A DNA stretch of 64,000 bases from Brevipalpus yothersi (lineage: Eukaryota > Arthropoda > Arachnida > Trombidiformes > Tenuipalpidae). Below, piece after piece: positions 24,023 through 35,295 of the stretch. The notes under the pieces are model-generated. The model was not told the DNA's origin. It saw only the letters and a list, made by a program, of their open reading frames with translations, and ran no database searches. Both the position numbers and the translations under genes were made by a program. Where the stretch lies: contig QZCP01000005.1 of NCBI GenBank assembly GCA_003956705.1, forward strand, positions 1 to 64,000, in the 5' to 3' direction. The stretch's first letter is position 1, and each line of letters starts with the position of its first letter.

Positions 24023-24916
24023 ATGCCTCCAAGAAAGAAAAGATCTGAGAATACATCATATCAATCAAGCAATGATCCAAGACCAACTGCAAGTTCAATT
24101 GAGGAGACAAATGAACCCGAAATTGGATCCCAAATGCCACCAACAACAATCGAAATAGTTTCCGGTTTGCCTTCTCAATCATCCCAAAACAATCTTTCGA
24201 TATCTCATTGCTCAATCATTCTGCCTGACTTCCAAGGTGATGATAGTGAAGTTTCATTTGAAAATTGGATCGCTCGTTTTGAGGAACTAGCTAGGATCCA
24301 AAACTATGATGATAATAGTAAAGTTCTACTTATTGGTAACCATTTGAAGGGAGAAGCCCTTGAATGGTATATGACCACCAGGAAGCATCATAATGATTTG
24401 AGTTTTGAGCAACTTAAGATCCTTTTTAAAAATCGATTTGATCTGAGAATTTTAAGCCCTCTAATTGAATTCACTCGCATGAAGTATGATCCATCCAAAG
24501 GTATAATCGATCATTATCGAGCCAAGCGTAGGCTTGGAACTCTAGCTAATCTTCCTGAAGGAGACATCATATCACTTATGATTGATGGACTACCTTCTTA
24601 TCTATCCTCTCCATTCATTTCTGTGAAGCCTCAGACCATGGATCAATTCTATGAAATTGCAAGTAGAGCTGAAGCTAATAACAAGCTTAGAGATCATCAT
24701 AGGCCACAAAATGTTGTTCCTAAAAGGAACCACAACCAATCCAAATTCCCAAATTATCCTAAGAAAAGGAAGCCTCCATCACCATGTCTGATTTGTGAAA
24801 ATTTGGGTTTCAAGAATCGATTCCATTGGTCTGCTGATTGCTCCAACAGAAACAAAAAACAAAAAACAGAAATTGTTTCTGTTCCTCATCAACCTTTCAA
24901 GAAAGCTTTAAACTAA
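24023..24916 (+). CDS. gag: Retrotransposon Gag
   Basis: Structural protein of virus-like particles, 297 residues from the first in-frame ATG (MPPRKKR). The same frame is open upstream to 23894 but lacks an ATG. The central part has a retrotransposon-type capsid signature (FENWIARFEELA, then KGEALEWYMTTRK, then LRILSPLIEFTRMKYDPSKG). The basic C-terminus contains one zinc knuckle of unusual spacing, CX2CX9HX4C, from Cys255, where the usual form is CX2CX4HX4C. The gene ends with tandem stops TAATAA directly behind a TTTAAAC heptamer, which is the likely shift point into pol. Confidence 0.9.
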   Translation: MPPRKKRSENTSYQSSNDPRPTASSIEETNEPEIGSQMPPTTIEIVSGLPSQSSQNNLSISHCSIILPDFQGDDSEVSFENWIARFEELARIQNYDDNSKVLLIGNHLKGEALEWYMTTRKHHNDLSFEQLKILFKNRFDLRILSPLIEFTRMKYDPSKGIIDHYRAKRRLGTLANLPEGDIISLMIDGLPSYLSSPFISVKPQTMDQFYEIASRAEANNKLRDHHRPQNVVPKRNHNQSKFPNYPKKRKPPSPCLICENLGFKNRFHWSADCSNRNKKQKTEIVSVPHQPFKKALN

Positions 24917-27900
24917 TAAAGCCTGAGCAAACTCACCTAATTTATGTGTTATCTATGATCAATAGTTTAGTTGTACCTGCTCTTTTTGATTCTGGTGCTA
25001 ATGTATCAGTTATAAGTAGGAAGCTCCAAAGAAAATTAGGTGTTCCCATAGTGGAAGATGAAGTGATGATTGGAAGTTATCATTCACAATCAGCTTGTTC
25101 AGGCTATATGATCGTTCCCGTTACAATAGGTTTAATTACTGAAGAAATCAAATTGTTTGTTGTTCCTGATTCCAAGCAAGATTTCATCTTAGGTCTAGAC
25201 AATATCAATCGATTTGAGCTCAATTTTGGATCTGATTATAGGATTACTCAAAGAATAGAATTTGAAGGAGAAACAATTGAGAATGAGATTCAGCTGATAA
25301 ATCATCCATCTGATTTTAAAGTTAATTATTCTGAATTTAGCTCCAAACAAGATCTAATTAATGATATTCTCTCTCAATATTCTAATATATTCGCAAAACA
25401 TAAATATGATGTAGGATGTATCAATCTGGAATCGTGTAGGATCGATCTCGAGTCTGAAATTCCGATCTCTCTTAAGCCATATAGATGTTCCGAAAAGGAT
25501 CAAAAATTGCTAGAAAATCAGCTCAATCTACTTCTCGAGTATAATCTCATCAGAAAGTCATTCTCTCCATATTCATTCCCTGTTACATTAGTTAACAAGA
25601 AAGATGAGGGTGAAAAATCCAGATTGTGTATAGACTTCAGGCAATTGAATAAGATCGCAATTGCTGACAACTTCCCTTTCCCTAGGATCGAAGATATCAT
25701 TGATAAGCTATCAGGTAGCAAATATTTTACAACTCTTGACATCAGTTGTGGCTTCTGGCATATTAAGATGAAAGAAGACCATATCAATAGGACAGGATTT
25801 GTTACACAAAACGATCATTATGAATGGCTCGTTATGCCTTTTGGCTACCGTAACAGTCCAGCTATTTTCCAAAGAGTAATATATAGAATATTAGAGAAGT
25901 ATAATCTAAGAGACTTTACTCATAACTATATCGATGATATCTTGATCCATTCTGGATCCTTAGAAGAACATAAAATGCATGTTGAATCAGTCCTCAACGC
26001 TTTTGAAAAAGAATCCATCAAGCTTAAGCTTTCCAAATGTAAATTTTTCCAAAGAGAAGTTGACTACCTAGGTCATCATATTTCTGAGAATCAAATATCC
26101 CCTTTGAACAGTAATACTATAGCCATTGGAAAATTCCCTCGTCCTCATAATATGAAATCTCTTCAATGCTTCTTAGGTAAAGTTAATTACTACAGAAAGT
26201 TTATACCGAGTGTAACTGAGATTCTCGCCCCTCTCTTTATGCTACTCAAAAAATCCAATCCATTCCAATGGAATGATGAGGCTGAAAAAGCTTTCAATCA
26301 AATTAGGATCCTTCTCTCTTCCTCTCCTATTCTACAAATCTATGATCCTAAAAAACATTGTTTTGTACAAACCGATGCAAGTAGAGTTGGTATTGGAGGT
26401 GTCCTGAAACAAGAAGGTTCAGATAAGAAGTTACATCCTGTAGCATATTTTTCAAAAAAGCTCCAACCACATCATAAGAATTATGGTGCAAGTGAGTTGG
26501 AATGCTATGCAATAGTTGAAACCCTAGATTATTGGCATCATCACCTATATGGTAAAAATTTCACAGTCATTACTGACCATCAAGCCCTGAAATGGCTCAG
26601 CAAAATGAAGAAACCAAACTCCCGTCTCTTTAATTGGTCCCTCAAATTAAGCCAGTATGATATCAATATCCAATACAGACCTGGACATCAAAACGCTGAA
26701 GTGGACGCGCTATCACGTAGTCCAGTTTTGGATGATTATCATCACGAACGGCATCCTAAATGGATCAATCTTCTCATGAAACCTGAGAATGAAAACCAAA
26801 AATTTCCAACCAATCTAGGCATGCATTTGTCACTTCACTGCCATGAGCAACACATAAAAATTGTGAATCTTCTGACCAAAGAAGAAATAACTCGAGCACA
26901 AGCCCTCGAAAATCAAGGCATGCATTTGCCATCCAAAAAAGATCCGCATGGGATCATTACCCGAAAAAAGGGACTCTTCACACAAATCTTCATTCCACCA
27001 TCTCTAAGAGAGAAACTAATCCACCAATTCCATCTAGAGTTTGGCCACATTGGCACCAAGAAAACTCTCCAAATGATTTCCAAATCCTATTATTGGCCTG
27101 ATATGACCAATGATATAAAAAACTTCATCAATGCCTGTGAAACATGCCAACTAAATAAGATCAAAAGAGCTCGCAGATTAGGAACCTTATCTTCTCTACC
27201 TCATCCAAAAAATCCTTTCGATCTAATTGCCATTGACACAGTTAGTGGTTTCGAGGGATACAACTCCAAACAACGATACTTGCATCTCGCTATTGACCAA
27301 TTCACTAGATTCTTATGGGTCTCAACCTCTCGCCATCAAAAAGCAAAAGACTTCCAAAAATTGATCCAAGACATACTGAAAATAGGACAACCTAAAACCA
27401 TCCTGAGCGATAATTACCCATCCATACGCTCAAAATCATTCCAAGACTTTCTCTCCTCTTCAAAAATTTCTATCATATTCACTCCACCTCACACACCCAA
27501 ATGTAATGGACTAGTCGAGAGAGTCAACCAAACTCTCATCGATCGGCTCCGTTGCAAATACCATGAAAACCCAACTAAATCCTGGACAACTCTTGTGAAT
27601 CTTTGTGTAGAAGAGTACAACAATTCCCTCCATGATTCGACAGGATTTTCTCCTAGATTCTTACTTACAGGAATCTCATGCTTTGAAAATGGTCTGAACC
27701 AATGCCCATCTCTCAATGATGCTAGAGAATTAGCTTATGAAAATTCTATCCGATCACATGAGAAGAATAAGACTATTTATGATTCTAAGCATGTTCCATG
27801 TAGGTTCCAAGTTGGAGACTTAGTCCTCATTGATTCCAATACTTTTGGTAAACTCGAACCTAGAAGATTAGGTCCTCTTAAGATCCTAGAAAAGATCTCT

Positions 27901-28005
27901 GAAAATTCCTACAAGTTAGAATTTCCATCTGGTTTGAAAAGAAACAATTTAGTCAATTCTGAACAAATGCATCCCTTCCATGAACTCAGACCATTGAAAG
28001 ATTGA
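24838..28005 (+). CDS. pol: Retrotransposon Pol polyprotein
   Basis: The frame opens right after a TGA at 24835 and has no ATG at its start, so it is read by -1 shifting from gag. Real pol sequence begins at about 24911. Counting residues from 24838, the aspartic protease has LFDSGA with catalytic D51. Reverse transcriptase has LCIDFRQLN and YIDD at 364-367. RNase H has QTDAS with D513 and the TDHQALKWL segment. Integrase has an HHCC zinc region (ending CETC), then catalytic D800, D858 and E894 with exactly 35 residues between the last two. A C-terminal RRLGPLKILEKI stretch looks like a GPY/F module. The ORF is intact over 1055 codons, so the element may still be competent, though activity is not shown. 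Confidence 0.95.
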   Translation: MLQQKQKTKNRNCFCSSSTFQESFKLIKPEQTHLIYVLSMINSLVVPALFDSGANVSVISRKLQRKLGVPIVEDEVMIGSYHSQSACSGYMIVPVTIGLITEEIKLFVVPDSKQDFILGLDNINRFELNFGSDYRITQRIEFEGETIENEIQLINHPSDFKVNYSEFSSKQDLINDILSQYSNIFAKHKYDVGCINLESCRIDLESEIPISLKPYRCSEKDQKLLENQLNLLLEYNLIRKSFSPYSFPVTLVNKKDEGEKSRLCIDFRQLNKIAIADNFPFPRIEDIIDKLSGSKYFTTLDISCGFWHIKMKEDHINRTGFVTQNDHYEWLVMPFGYRNSPAIFQRVIYRILEKYNLRDFTHNYIDDILIHSGSLEEHKMHVESVLNAFEKESIKLKLSKCKFFQREVDYLGHHISENQISPLNSNTIAIGKFPRPHNMKSLQCFLGKVNYYRKFIPSVTEILAPLFMLLKKSNPFQWNDEAEKAFNQIRILLSSSPILQIYDPKKHCFVQTDASRVGIGGVLKQEGSDKKLHPVAYFSKKLQPHHKNYGASELECYAIVETLDYWHHHLYGKNFTVITDHQALKWLSKMKKPNSRLFNWSLKLSQYDINIQYRPGHQNAEVDALSRSPVLDDYHHERHPKWINLLMKPENENQKFPTNLGMHLSLHCHEQHIKIVNLLTKEEITRAQALENQGMHLPSKKDPHGIITRKKGLFTQIFIPPSLREKLIHQFHLEFGHIGTKKTLQMISKSYYWPDMTNDIKNFINACETCQLNKIKRARRLGTLSSLPHPKNPFDLIAIDTVSGFEGYNSKQRYLHLAIDQFTRFLWVSTSRHQKAKDFQKLIQDILKIGQPKTILSDNYPSIRSKSFQDFLSSSKISIIFTPPHTPKCNGLVERVNQTLIDRLRCKYHENPTKSWTTLVNLCVEEYNNSLHDSTGFSPRFLLTGISCFENGLNQCPSLNDARELAYENSIRSHEKNKTIYDSKHVPCRFQVGDLVLIDSNTFGKLEPRRLGPLKILEKISENSYKLEFPSGLKRNNLVNSEQMHPFHELRPLKD
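24907..24913 (+). promoter_or_regulatory. -1 ribosomal frameshift heptamer TTTAAAC
   Basis: In gag phase the codons are GCT TTA AAC TAA, giving the canonical X XXY YYZ site T TTA AAC immediately before the gag stop. Slipping back one base continues into the open pol frame. A small TGAG-CAAA-CTCA hairpin lies about 12 bases downstream. No strong pseudoknot was identified by eye. Confidence 0.8.
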
Positions 28006-28086
28006 ATCCCTAAAGTTTTGAACTTTTAATGCTTTTTGATTTTTCTTCCAAGCTCATCAAGCCGCTTCGAAATCAATACGAGGTCT

Positions 28087-28098
28087 AAAGGCCGGGGA
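28087..28098 (+). promoter_or_regulatory. Polypurine tract
   Basis: AAAGGCCGGGGA directly adjoins the TG of the 3' LTR. It is the expected position for priming plus-strand DNA synthesis. Two pyrimidines interrupt it. Confidence 0.65.
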
Positions 28099-28507
28099 TG
28101 TAAGGATTTGAGTTTTCTCCAAGAAAGATCCAGAAACATTGAATGACACGTCGATTAACGGATGAACACTATAGCATCAGCAGTATTAATCATTAATTAT
28201 CCGGAAGCGCAACCCTCTGATCACACGATTTAGTATATTTAATTCTCACTCAACTGTTCCTATTATGATCCTCAATTTAGTATAAAAGCAACAGCTACAT
28301 AATATCCATAATTCATTATTATAATACATGTCCAACTGAATATAACCAATATTAGATCCAATAGTGAAAACTCCATCTCTCAATTGTTAAATCTTAATTA
28401 CTAACTGAATTAGTATTTCTGCGTTTAATTATAATTCAATAATTGATCCTAAATCAAAGTTTCCATCTTCCGAAGGAGAATTCATTCTAACCGCCAAAAA
28501 ACTTACA
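28099..28507 (+). repeat. 3' LTR
   Basis: 409 bp, nearly identical to 22804-23212, ends ACTTACA, and is followed by the GATA target duplication at 28508-28511. Confidence 0.95.
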
Positions 28508-28767
28508 GATATAAATTTCGTACCTAAGCCAAACAACCCTCAAATTGTCCTCAAGCTCGCCCAATCGAAAATTTTTGGTCTATTCTATCAGCCAAAGTAT
28601 ACGAAGGAGGATGGGTGGCAAGAACAACAAATCAATTGATCAGAAGGATCCATTTTATCCTCCGAAAATTCGAAAAACCTCTGATCGAGCGCCTCATGAG
28701 TAGTACTCGGCGAAAAGTTCGTGAACATTTCGAAAAAGGTCCCTTGAGTGAGAAACTTATTAATTGA
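28508..28767 (+). pseudogene. Tc1/mariner transposase relic, 3' part
   Basis: Continuation of the 22532-22803 transposase after the LTR element. The frame resumes with NFVPKPNNPQIVLKLAQSK, the usual position after the second catalytic aspartate, where related enzymes carry an NPPxxPELRPIE-like motif with the third acidic residue. Here the region reads LKLAQSKIFG and the acidic residue is not present. After KEDGWQEQQIN a TGA and one-base shift break the frame. The downstream codons LIRRIHFILRKF and STRRKVREHF are in another frame. The element was therefore already, or is now, inactive. Confidence 0.85.
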
Positions 28768-29158
28768 ATAAAATGATGTCCATACTTTCATCATGCAAAT
28801 TTTCATTCATGTAGTCTTTTTCAATTTTACTGGAACAAGTTCCAAATTTTGTCCAGCTACTTATGGCCAGGGGGTTAGCTGCCAGCAAATTGCATGCTGG
28901 TGAATGTGGATTAAGTTTTGTCCACCAGCTTACACTGTCATCCCCTCAATATTAGCAAATAATTATGTTTTCGGAGACTCCACCCACATTATCAATCATG
29001 ATGTTCCAATGAGTTTGAACAGTTTCAATAAAATTAAGGAATTGGAGTACCAATCAGACTAAAATCATCTGAAGTTTGAAGAATATGGGCTCAGCATAAG
29101 TCTAATGATTAATGATTGCTATGAATGCAGTCATTTTGCTCCTAAATTAAATATTGAT

Positions 29159-29159
<1 letters not shown>

Positions 29160-29254
<95 letters not shown>
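29160..29254. repeat. (GA)n microsatellite
   Basis: About 47 perfect GA units ending at an ambiguous base (29255). The true length is uncertain, because assemblers often collapse such tracts. Confidence 0.95.
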
Positions 29255-31123
29255 NTAGATGGAAGTCACATTGCATCAGGAAGGTCACTTAATCAAGAAG
29301 TGATGAATAGTCTTTTCTCATAATCAACTCTCGGACATCTTCGCTGACGTGAAAGATGCCATCAAGCTAGTATCAGACTATAAAATAAGTTTAACAGTTT
29401 AGCTCATCAAGTTCATTCAATCAGCGGAATCCTCTCAATTCAGCTGGCCTTCGCACATCGATTATCCGAAATTCATGCTTTCTCTCATTTGTCTATACAA
29501 ATCAGGTGAGATGCATGGAAGTGTAATTCGATCTGAAGAATTGGTGATACAAGTATCATGGAAGGACAAAAGATTCACGCTGATGCAGATGGAAAACAAG
29601 AAAAAGAGGAAAGATTGATGGAACTTGTATCTTGATGCCTCAGTTTCAGTGTTTGGTGTGACTTCCTTTTCCTTTTCTCAATCTTCTCTCTTTCTCTCTC
29701 TCTCTCTTTCTCATCCTCCCTCATACTCTGTATCATCTCTGAGACAATTCTTGTCGATATAACATTCTTCTCTTGGAATCTAGTTGTATACTTTCCCAAT
29801 ATCTCATGTTTTTGGTTGCGTACAAGCAGTCTAGAATGATGAGGATCCATTTTGACAATAAACACACTTTTTGTTCGTTCTCGCAGGCTACAAAGAAAAT
29901 GAGCCGAGTGTTTGTTATTGGTTCAACGATAGCGAATTCTTCTTCTCCTTTTCTTATTCTCGATCGAGTGCATTTTATCGTTTTCTTATCATTTCGATGA
30001 GATACAAACTTTTTGAATATTGGAAAACTATCCCTCCTAGCTCGAGATATTGTTTTTCTCTACACTCTCCATGATGCAAGCATCAAAATTTTGCAAAATT
30101 CCAGAATATTCTGAATGATAGGAATCCACAATAAGAATGATTGCACAATATTTCCCAAGAAATTGATCAGACGCAAGGAACCAATGACAAATACCCAGGA
30201 AGCCCCTTATGCAAACTAATGTTTAGCTCTAGAAGGAGTCTCATCATACATGTAGTCTGATTATTATGGATAAAAAAAGTACAGAGTCTATTGAACTGTC
30301 ACTTATTGCTCGATCTCTTGCAAGATAAATCTGAGAAGATACATCGTTACTATCATCGAGAAGATCATCTGGACCTAATTTATTCAGAGTTCATGAGGAT
30401 ATCCAATTTTCGGGCATTAGAGTGGGACAAGAATCTGCCTAGATGAGTCATGATGCCCAGCAAGTCACTTTTCTCTGGAACAATTCAATCTGATCTCTCA
30501 TTCCAAATCACCTTGGGAACCGGACAAAAAGTTCAATTGACCCAAACTGAGAATAAATGAGACAAAATCCAAAAGTAATAGGAATAAGGATTGTATTTGA
30601 TTATTTTCAAGTCACACAGAAAAATACTCATCATCTAGGTTCAGAATAGGTTCCCAAAATTGATAGTTGAACCAATTTGTTCAGCTACAGGGACACTATT
30701 CGATGGCTAGCTACTATAGAATACATTACTCGAAATCATTTGCAAAGACAATAAGATTCATGATTCACTTTAGGCCTCAGAGATCACGCTAGCCATTGTA
30801 ACAATCTGATTGAATGGGAATACAAAATCATTCACCTCGTTCCGTGGCTAATTAAATGCCGCAAAAAGGTCCTTAAGTCTTTGCATATTCAGACAAATGA
30901 GTGTTTTTGTGCTATTGGAATAGGATACAACCACTAGGATATTCTAGCTCAGTCTAAATGGACTCATGTTATTATATGAGTAGCAAAGAATACTGGAGGA
31001 CTTATTGGTATGAGATTAATTTATCTGAGCAATATGAGGATCAACTCTAGACCATTGGCTGTGATATGGGCTTATGTAAGATTTTAACCAGCCTATCATC
31101 GATACATTTTGAATGATGAAAAT

Positions 31124-31507
31124 CTAATATTCTCGATGATCAATTGGTTGATTCAATGAATCTTCTCCCGAGGTCTTTCCATTCATGGATATTTGAATGG
31201 TGCAAAAAGGATTCTCAATAGCTTTAGATACTATCTCATAAAATCGAGGAGCCTCATAACTGAATATATAGTCAGATAGAGATGCCAATTGATGCAAATA
31301 GTCATGCTTGTGCAGTCTCATGAATGTGAAAATAAGATGAATGCTCATACCTTCAGGCTTTTTGTTCCTATATTTCCTCTCCCACAAACATTGTGGCCAG
31401 GTAAACAATATTCGAATGGAAACTTTGATCCATGCAGAAGAGAGACACAATTGTCAAGATTAGAACTATCACAAGGGTTGATAAAGCTTAGAAGAATGTG
31501 AGGAATT
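31124..31507 (-). CDS. Possible two-exon gene fragment, cysteine-bearing
   Basis: On the minus strand a putative exon (31507-31351) lies between an acceptor (GATAGCCTACAG after a pyrimidine run) and a donor (AAG/GTATGAG). It reads, with four cysteines, through NPCDSSNLDNCVSLLHGS and EYCLPGHNVCGRG. A following open stretch (about 31306-31124) reads HDYLHQLASLSDYIFSYEAP to a TAG. Joining them needs a 44-base intron, shorter than others in the window, and no upstream start exon was found. No family is recognised. This could be a gene relic or chance. Confidence 0.22.
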
Positions 31508-34500
31508 CTGTAGGCTATCAAAACAAGTTTGGATGAAAAAAAGGTAAAATAAATATCATGCTATATGTGTGAATGTGTGAATATGAGGGTATAATTGGAT
31601 TGTGAAAAGATTCAATCAAGCATTTCTTATGAATTGCTTTGATTTAATATACAAGAAATGGAGAACTATCTTGGCAATAGGGAGATATGTGAGGCTGGAA
31701 GTATTTTCAAGTGATGATCGAAAGAATGATAAACTCATCTGGAAAATTAATTTTATTCAATTCTTCATTCTTTTTCTTATGCACTGATCATCACTGAGTG
31801 TTCATAATCATTCAAATATACAGCTAGTTGTGCCATTTGAGTGGCTTGACATGATGTTGAGAGATGGAAGAAAAGTAGAATAGTTCCAAAATGAGTGAAA
31901 AAGAAGGAATAAAGATAGAGAGAGAGAGAATGAAATTCACTTGAAATCACCAAGCAGTATAATAAAATCTAAATATTTAACCTGATCGAATAGTGCATCT
32001 GACTGGATGAGAAGCTTCATTTAAATATTTGCATTTCGGTGTTCATTCAATTTAGTGATTTGATGATTGCCAACAGCCTTCTTCGCCTGGAAAGTTCTTT
32101 CTTTACTCATCTTGAAAGTCACTGATGAGAGAAGTGAGAATTTTCAAAGACAATACAAGCGGAAGAGAAAAAAGAAAGAGAATGAGAGAGATGAGATGAG
32201 AGAAAAATTTCATGTTAGTAGTAATCATTTTCATGGATAGTGAGCTAATTCTGATTCATTCAACCACAAATGAACAATCAAAGAGAACAAAGTCTGATTT
32301 GGCGAGATGTTGATGATATTGAGACATGCTAATATACAACTAATAGGGTGAACCAAGTGGATGATATTGATAAAAAGTGCATAAAAATAGTGATTGTACA
32401 TGCTTCATCATTGAGTTTTTGAATCAAAATTGAATTAGTTTTCAAGCCTGGATGCTGGATTTTATCATGATTTTTCGTCCCTGAATCAGATACTTCCAGG
32501 AACTTCCAGGAATTTGACATTATTTCATCTAAACGATTGAATGTTGAGCTTTGAGCAAAATATCAGATTTGCTGTATAGCTCTATCTTCACATGAGCTCT
32601 GCTATTTTTCATTGAGAAAGGTGTTGAAACTTGCCTGGAAGCAATCCTTCAACAATAGATTGTGACTATTCGAGCTATAATTTGTACTCCTTCTACTGCG
32701 TTCTACAGCTATTTTTGAATGCTTATTCCCTCGAAAGCGCTTGATGGATTCTTTTTTGATTGCTTTTGTTTTGCATCTTGATAAATGCAATTGAGAGCAT
32801 AAAAGTGCTTGTTCAATTCTGTAAAAATTCTAGCAACTTCCATGGCAGATTGTTCCCTTGCTTAAATTCTCAGTTTACTCCTGGTTGCTTTCCATTTAAA
32901 TAAGAATATTGAGTCGAGTGATGATACCCAGATTTGATATTATTATTATCTGGTATCACATAAGAGGAGATATGAGAAATGAAGAGACAAAAACAAAAAA
33001 TTTCAAAAAAACATCTACGAGACTCAATGAAAGTTTGTGAGAGGAATAGCAAAAAAAAACTAATAATAATGATCATGAAAATGGGGACAGAAGAAGAAAG
33101 GATCTAGAGAAGAGGAGAAAGAAGAAGATAAAATGATCTAGATGAGACAAAGAAACGATGAGAATGAGCTATTCGGGTAAAGTATTCTGAAGACATGCTA
33201 ATGCCTGGAGGAAATGTGTTTCACCTGATAGAGAATGATAGCAAGTGATAGTTTGGATAACCTTTCTACATTTTTCCTCCAGCATCTATCATCATGATTG
33301 GGGAGAGATAGAGAATCTTGCTCTCTCTCCTTCCATCAATGATAACGGTCTTCTATCTAAAAATCAATTGGGCTTCCCAGCATCAGTAGGTTTGGATGAA
33401 GAGAAAAAAGGACCAACAAGCTTTTTCACTCCTCATGTCACTTACAGGGTCTCTCTGGTTCTGTGTCTCTTGTGTCTGATCTGAACGTTCATTGAAGCTC
33501 GTCGACCCATTCATTGTCAAACTGAATGAATAAGAAATGAGAAAAAGTTTCGTCTCTCTCTCTTTTTCTCTCCCTCTATTCTCGGTAAATCACCCCAAGA
33601 ATTGTGATTCACACGATTGTATGCAGGTCAATCGATTTGGGGAATAGTTGCTCCTTGATGACATTGGTCCATCTAGGGCTGGGATGATGATTGTGTGTGG
33701 AACTATTTGGGTGGCAATATACAAACATACACTCACATTCACAGACGCATCAGAATCTATCCATTGGTGGCAAGATTAAGGGTGTTATTATTGCTTGGAC
33801 CATACAATAAGATTTTAGGGGGATCGTGAATGGCTTGGAAGGTTCAAAAATGGTAGCATGGAAAGTATACAATCAGTTCATATTGTTGATCATGTGACAA
33901 AAAAATGCTTGAGCTGTGTAGGATTGTAAGTTTTTTGTTCACACACACACACACATTTTTTTTCATCATCAAAAGCTTACTTCATTCTTCCTTTTGATCA
34001 CATATTTTTTCCTTCTTTTTTTGATATCAATTTTCTTTTTGCTATCTTAAATCCAGAGGAGAGTAAGATTGTGAGATAGAACCATGAAGTTCAAGCTATA
34101 GAATTTTTCTTTGATAGCGCTTATCGAAATATGATAATATACTTCAAACTGTATGGCAAATAGTTTTGAGATCTCAAAAGGTGTAAACACTTGAGAAAAA
34201 TAGTAACAATTTGAGAAATCGAATTTTTCTTTGACACTCCTCTTCAAGTTCCTAGTGGGATTCTTTCTGAAATGATTTTGAAAAATATTCGAATTGTTTG
34301 AAATTCATGAGCTGGAGAAAGATGATATCTATTTCGTATTCGTTGAGCTCTCAAATTTGAGTGGATAGATTATGGGTATGTATAGATAGAGCAACTTACC
34401 CGTGTATGAGGGATGAAAAAATGATACAAGCAGAATCAAAATCAGATTTTCTTTCGAAAGCGAACTAGTACTCATTGCTCATCATAAACACAGCAAGAGC

Positions 34501-35295
34501 CTCCAAGCTATAGTTAGAACACTTTTAATTGTAACAATCAGCTTGAAAAAATTCACTATGTATAATTAAAACGTGATAATCAATTAATTTTCATCAATAA
34601 AATTCATCATCAAGAGGTACAAGATATCCTTATTGGAAGAGGCAAAAATTCTCTCAGAATATTTTTATAAAATGTACCGTCTTCACTGATTCATTTTTTG
34701 ATACTCATAATTAGCATCAAATTCATCGAAGCACTGATTTATACAAGTAAAAATCATCGAAAATCAATTTAATTCAGTTGACATCAAATTGATGACTTTT
34801 CACCTTCACTCCATTCAGTCTGGTGCCAACTTACAGTTCAACTGACTGCTCACAGAAAAAGTTAACATCTATCTTCTATGGATTCCAGAGTCTGGAAATT
34901 CTCAACACAAACCAGAACGAGATTGATGCCACAGTGAGCTGTACGAGCTCTGGTGAGAAGAGATCAAGTCAATCAGCTGATTTTGGCTCTTGTTTTGGTT
35001 CATGTTGTTTTGGTGTTTTATGTTGACGCAACTTGTGAAACTTTTGGTCCTGAATTTATCAATCAAATTGATAATTGAGTGAAAATTCAATTCGTTGTTG
35101 AGACCAAAGTAATAAGATTTATCAAATTGTTTGGAGGGCAAGAAGTGTTTGATCGGTTGTTTTCCTTTCTTGACCGATTGTTAGGCTAAATCATGGTGAA
35201 ACTTTGACTGGTTATCTGGTCAAAAGAATAATTTTGATTAAATTTAGAATTTATTATCTCTATGTTTTTGTGTACTTAGTTCTACAACAATTACA

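Larger units (their letters stand above)
22804..28507 (+). mobile_element. Ty3/gypsy-type LTR retrotransposon, nearly intact
   Basis: A 5.7-kb element with two 409-bp LTRs that start TG and end CA, flanking GATA duplications, a long leader, gag, and pol. The pol order is protease, reverse transcriptase, RNase H, integrase, which places it in the Ty3/gypsy (Metaviridae) group. No env-like third ORF is seen. Both ORFs are open, and reading the LTRs side by side showed only two differences, so insertion was recent. It interrupts a Tc1/mariner transposase relic. A primer-binding site of standard TGG type is not obvious after the 5' LTR. Confidence 0.95.
28768..35295. other. Long gene-poor region
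   Basis: Apart from the GA microsatellite and the weak gene fragment at 31.1-31.5 kb, I see nothing supportable in about 6.5 kb. There are short TC, GA and CA runs (for example at 29690-29712, 33550-33580 and 33940-33955) and ORFs under 100 codons without family similarity. Confidence 0.45.
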
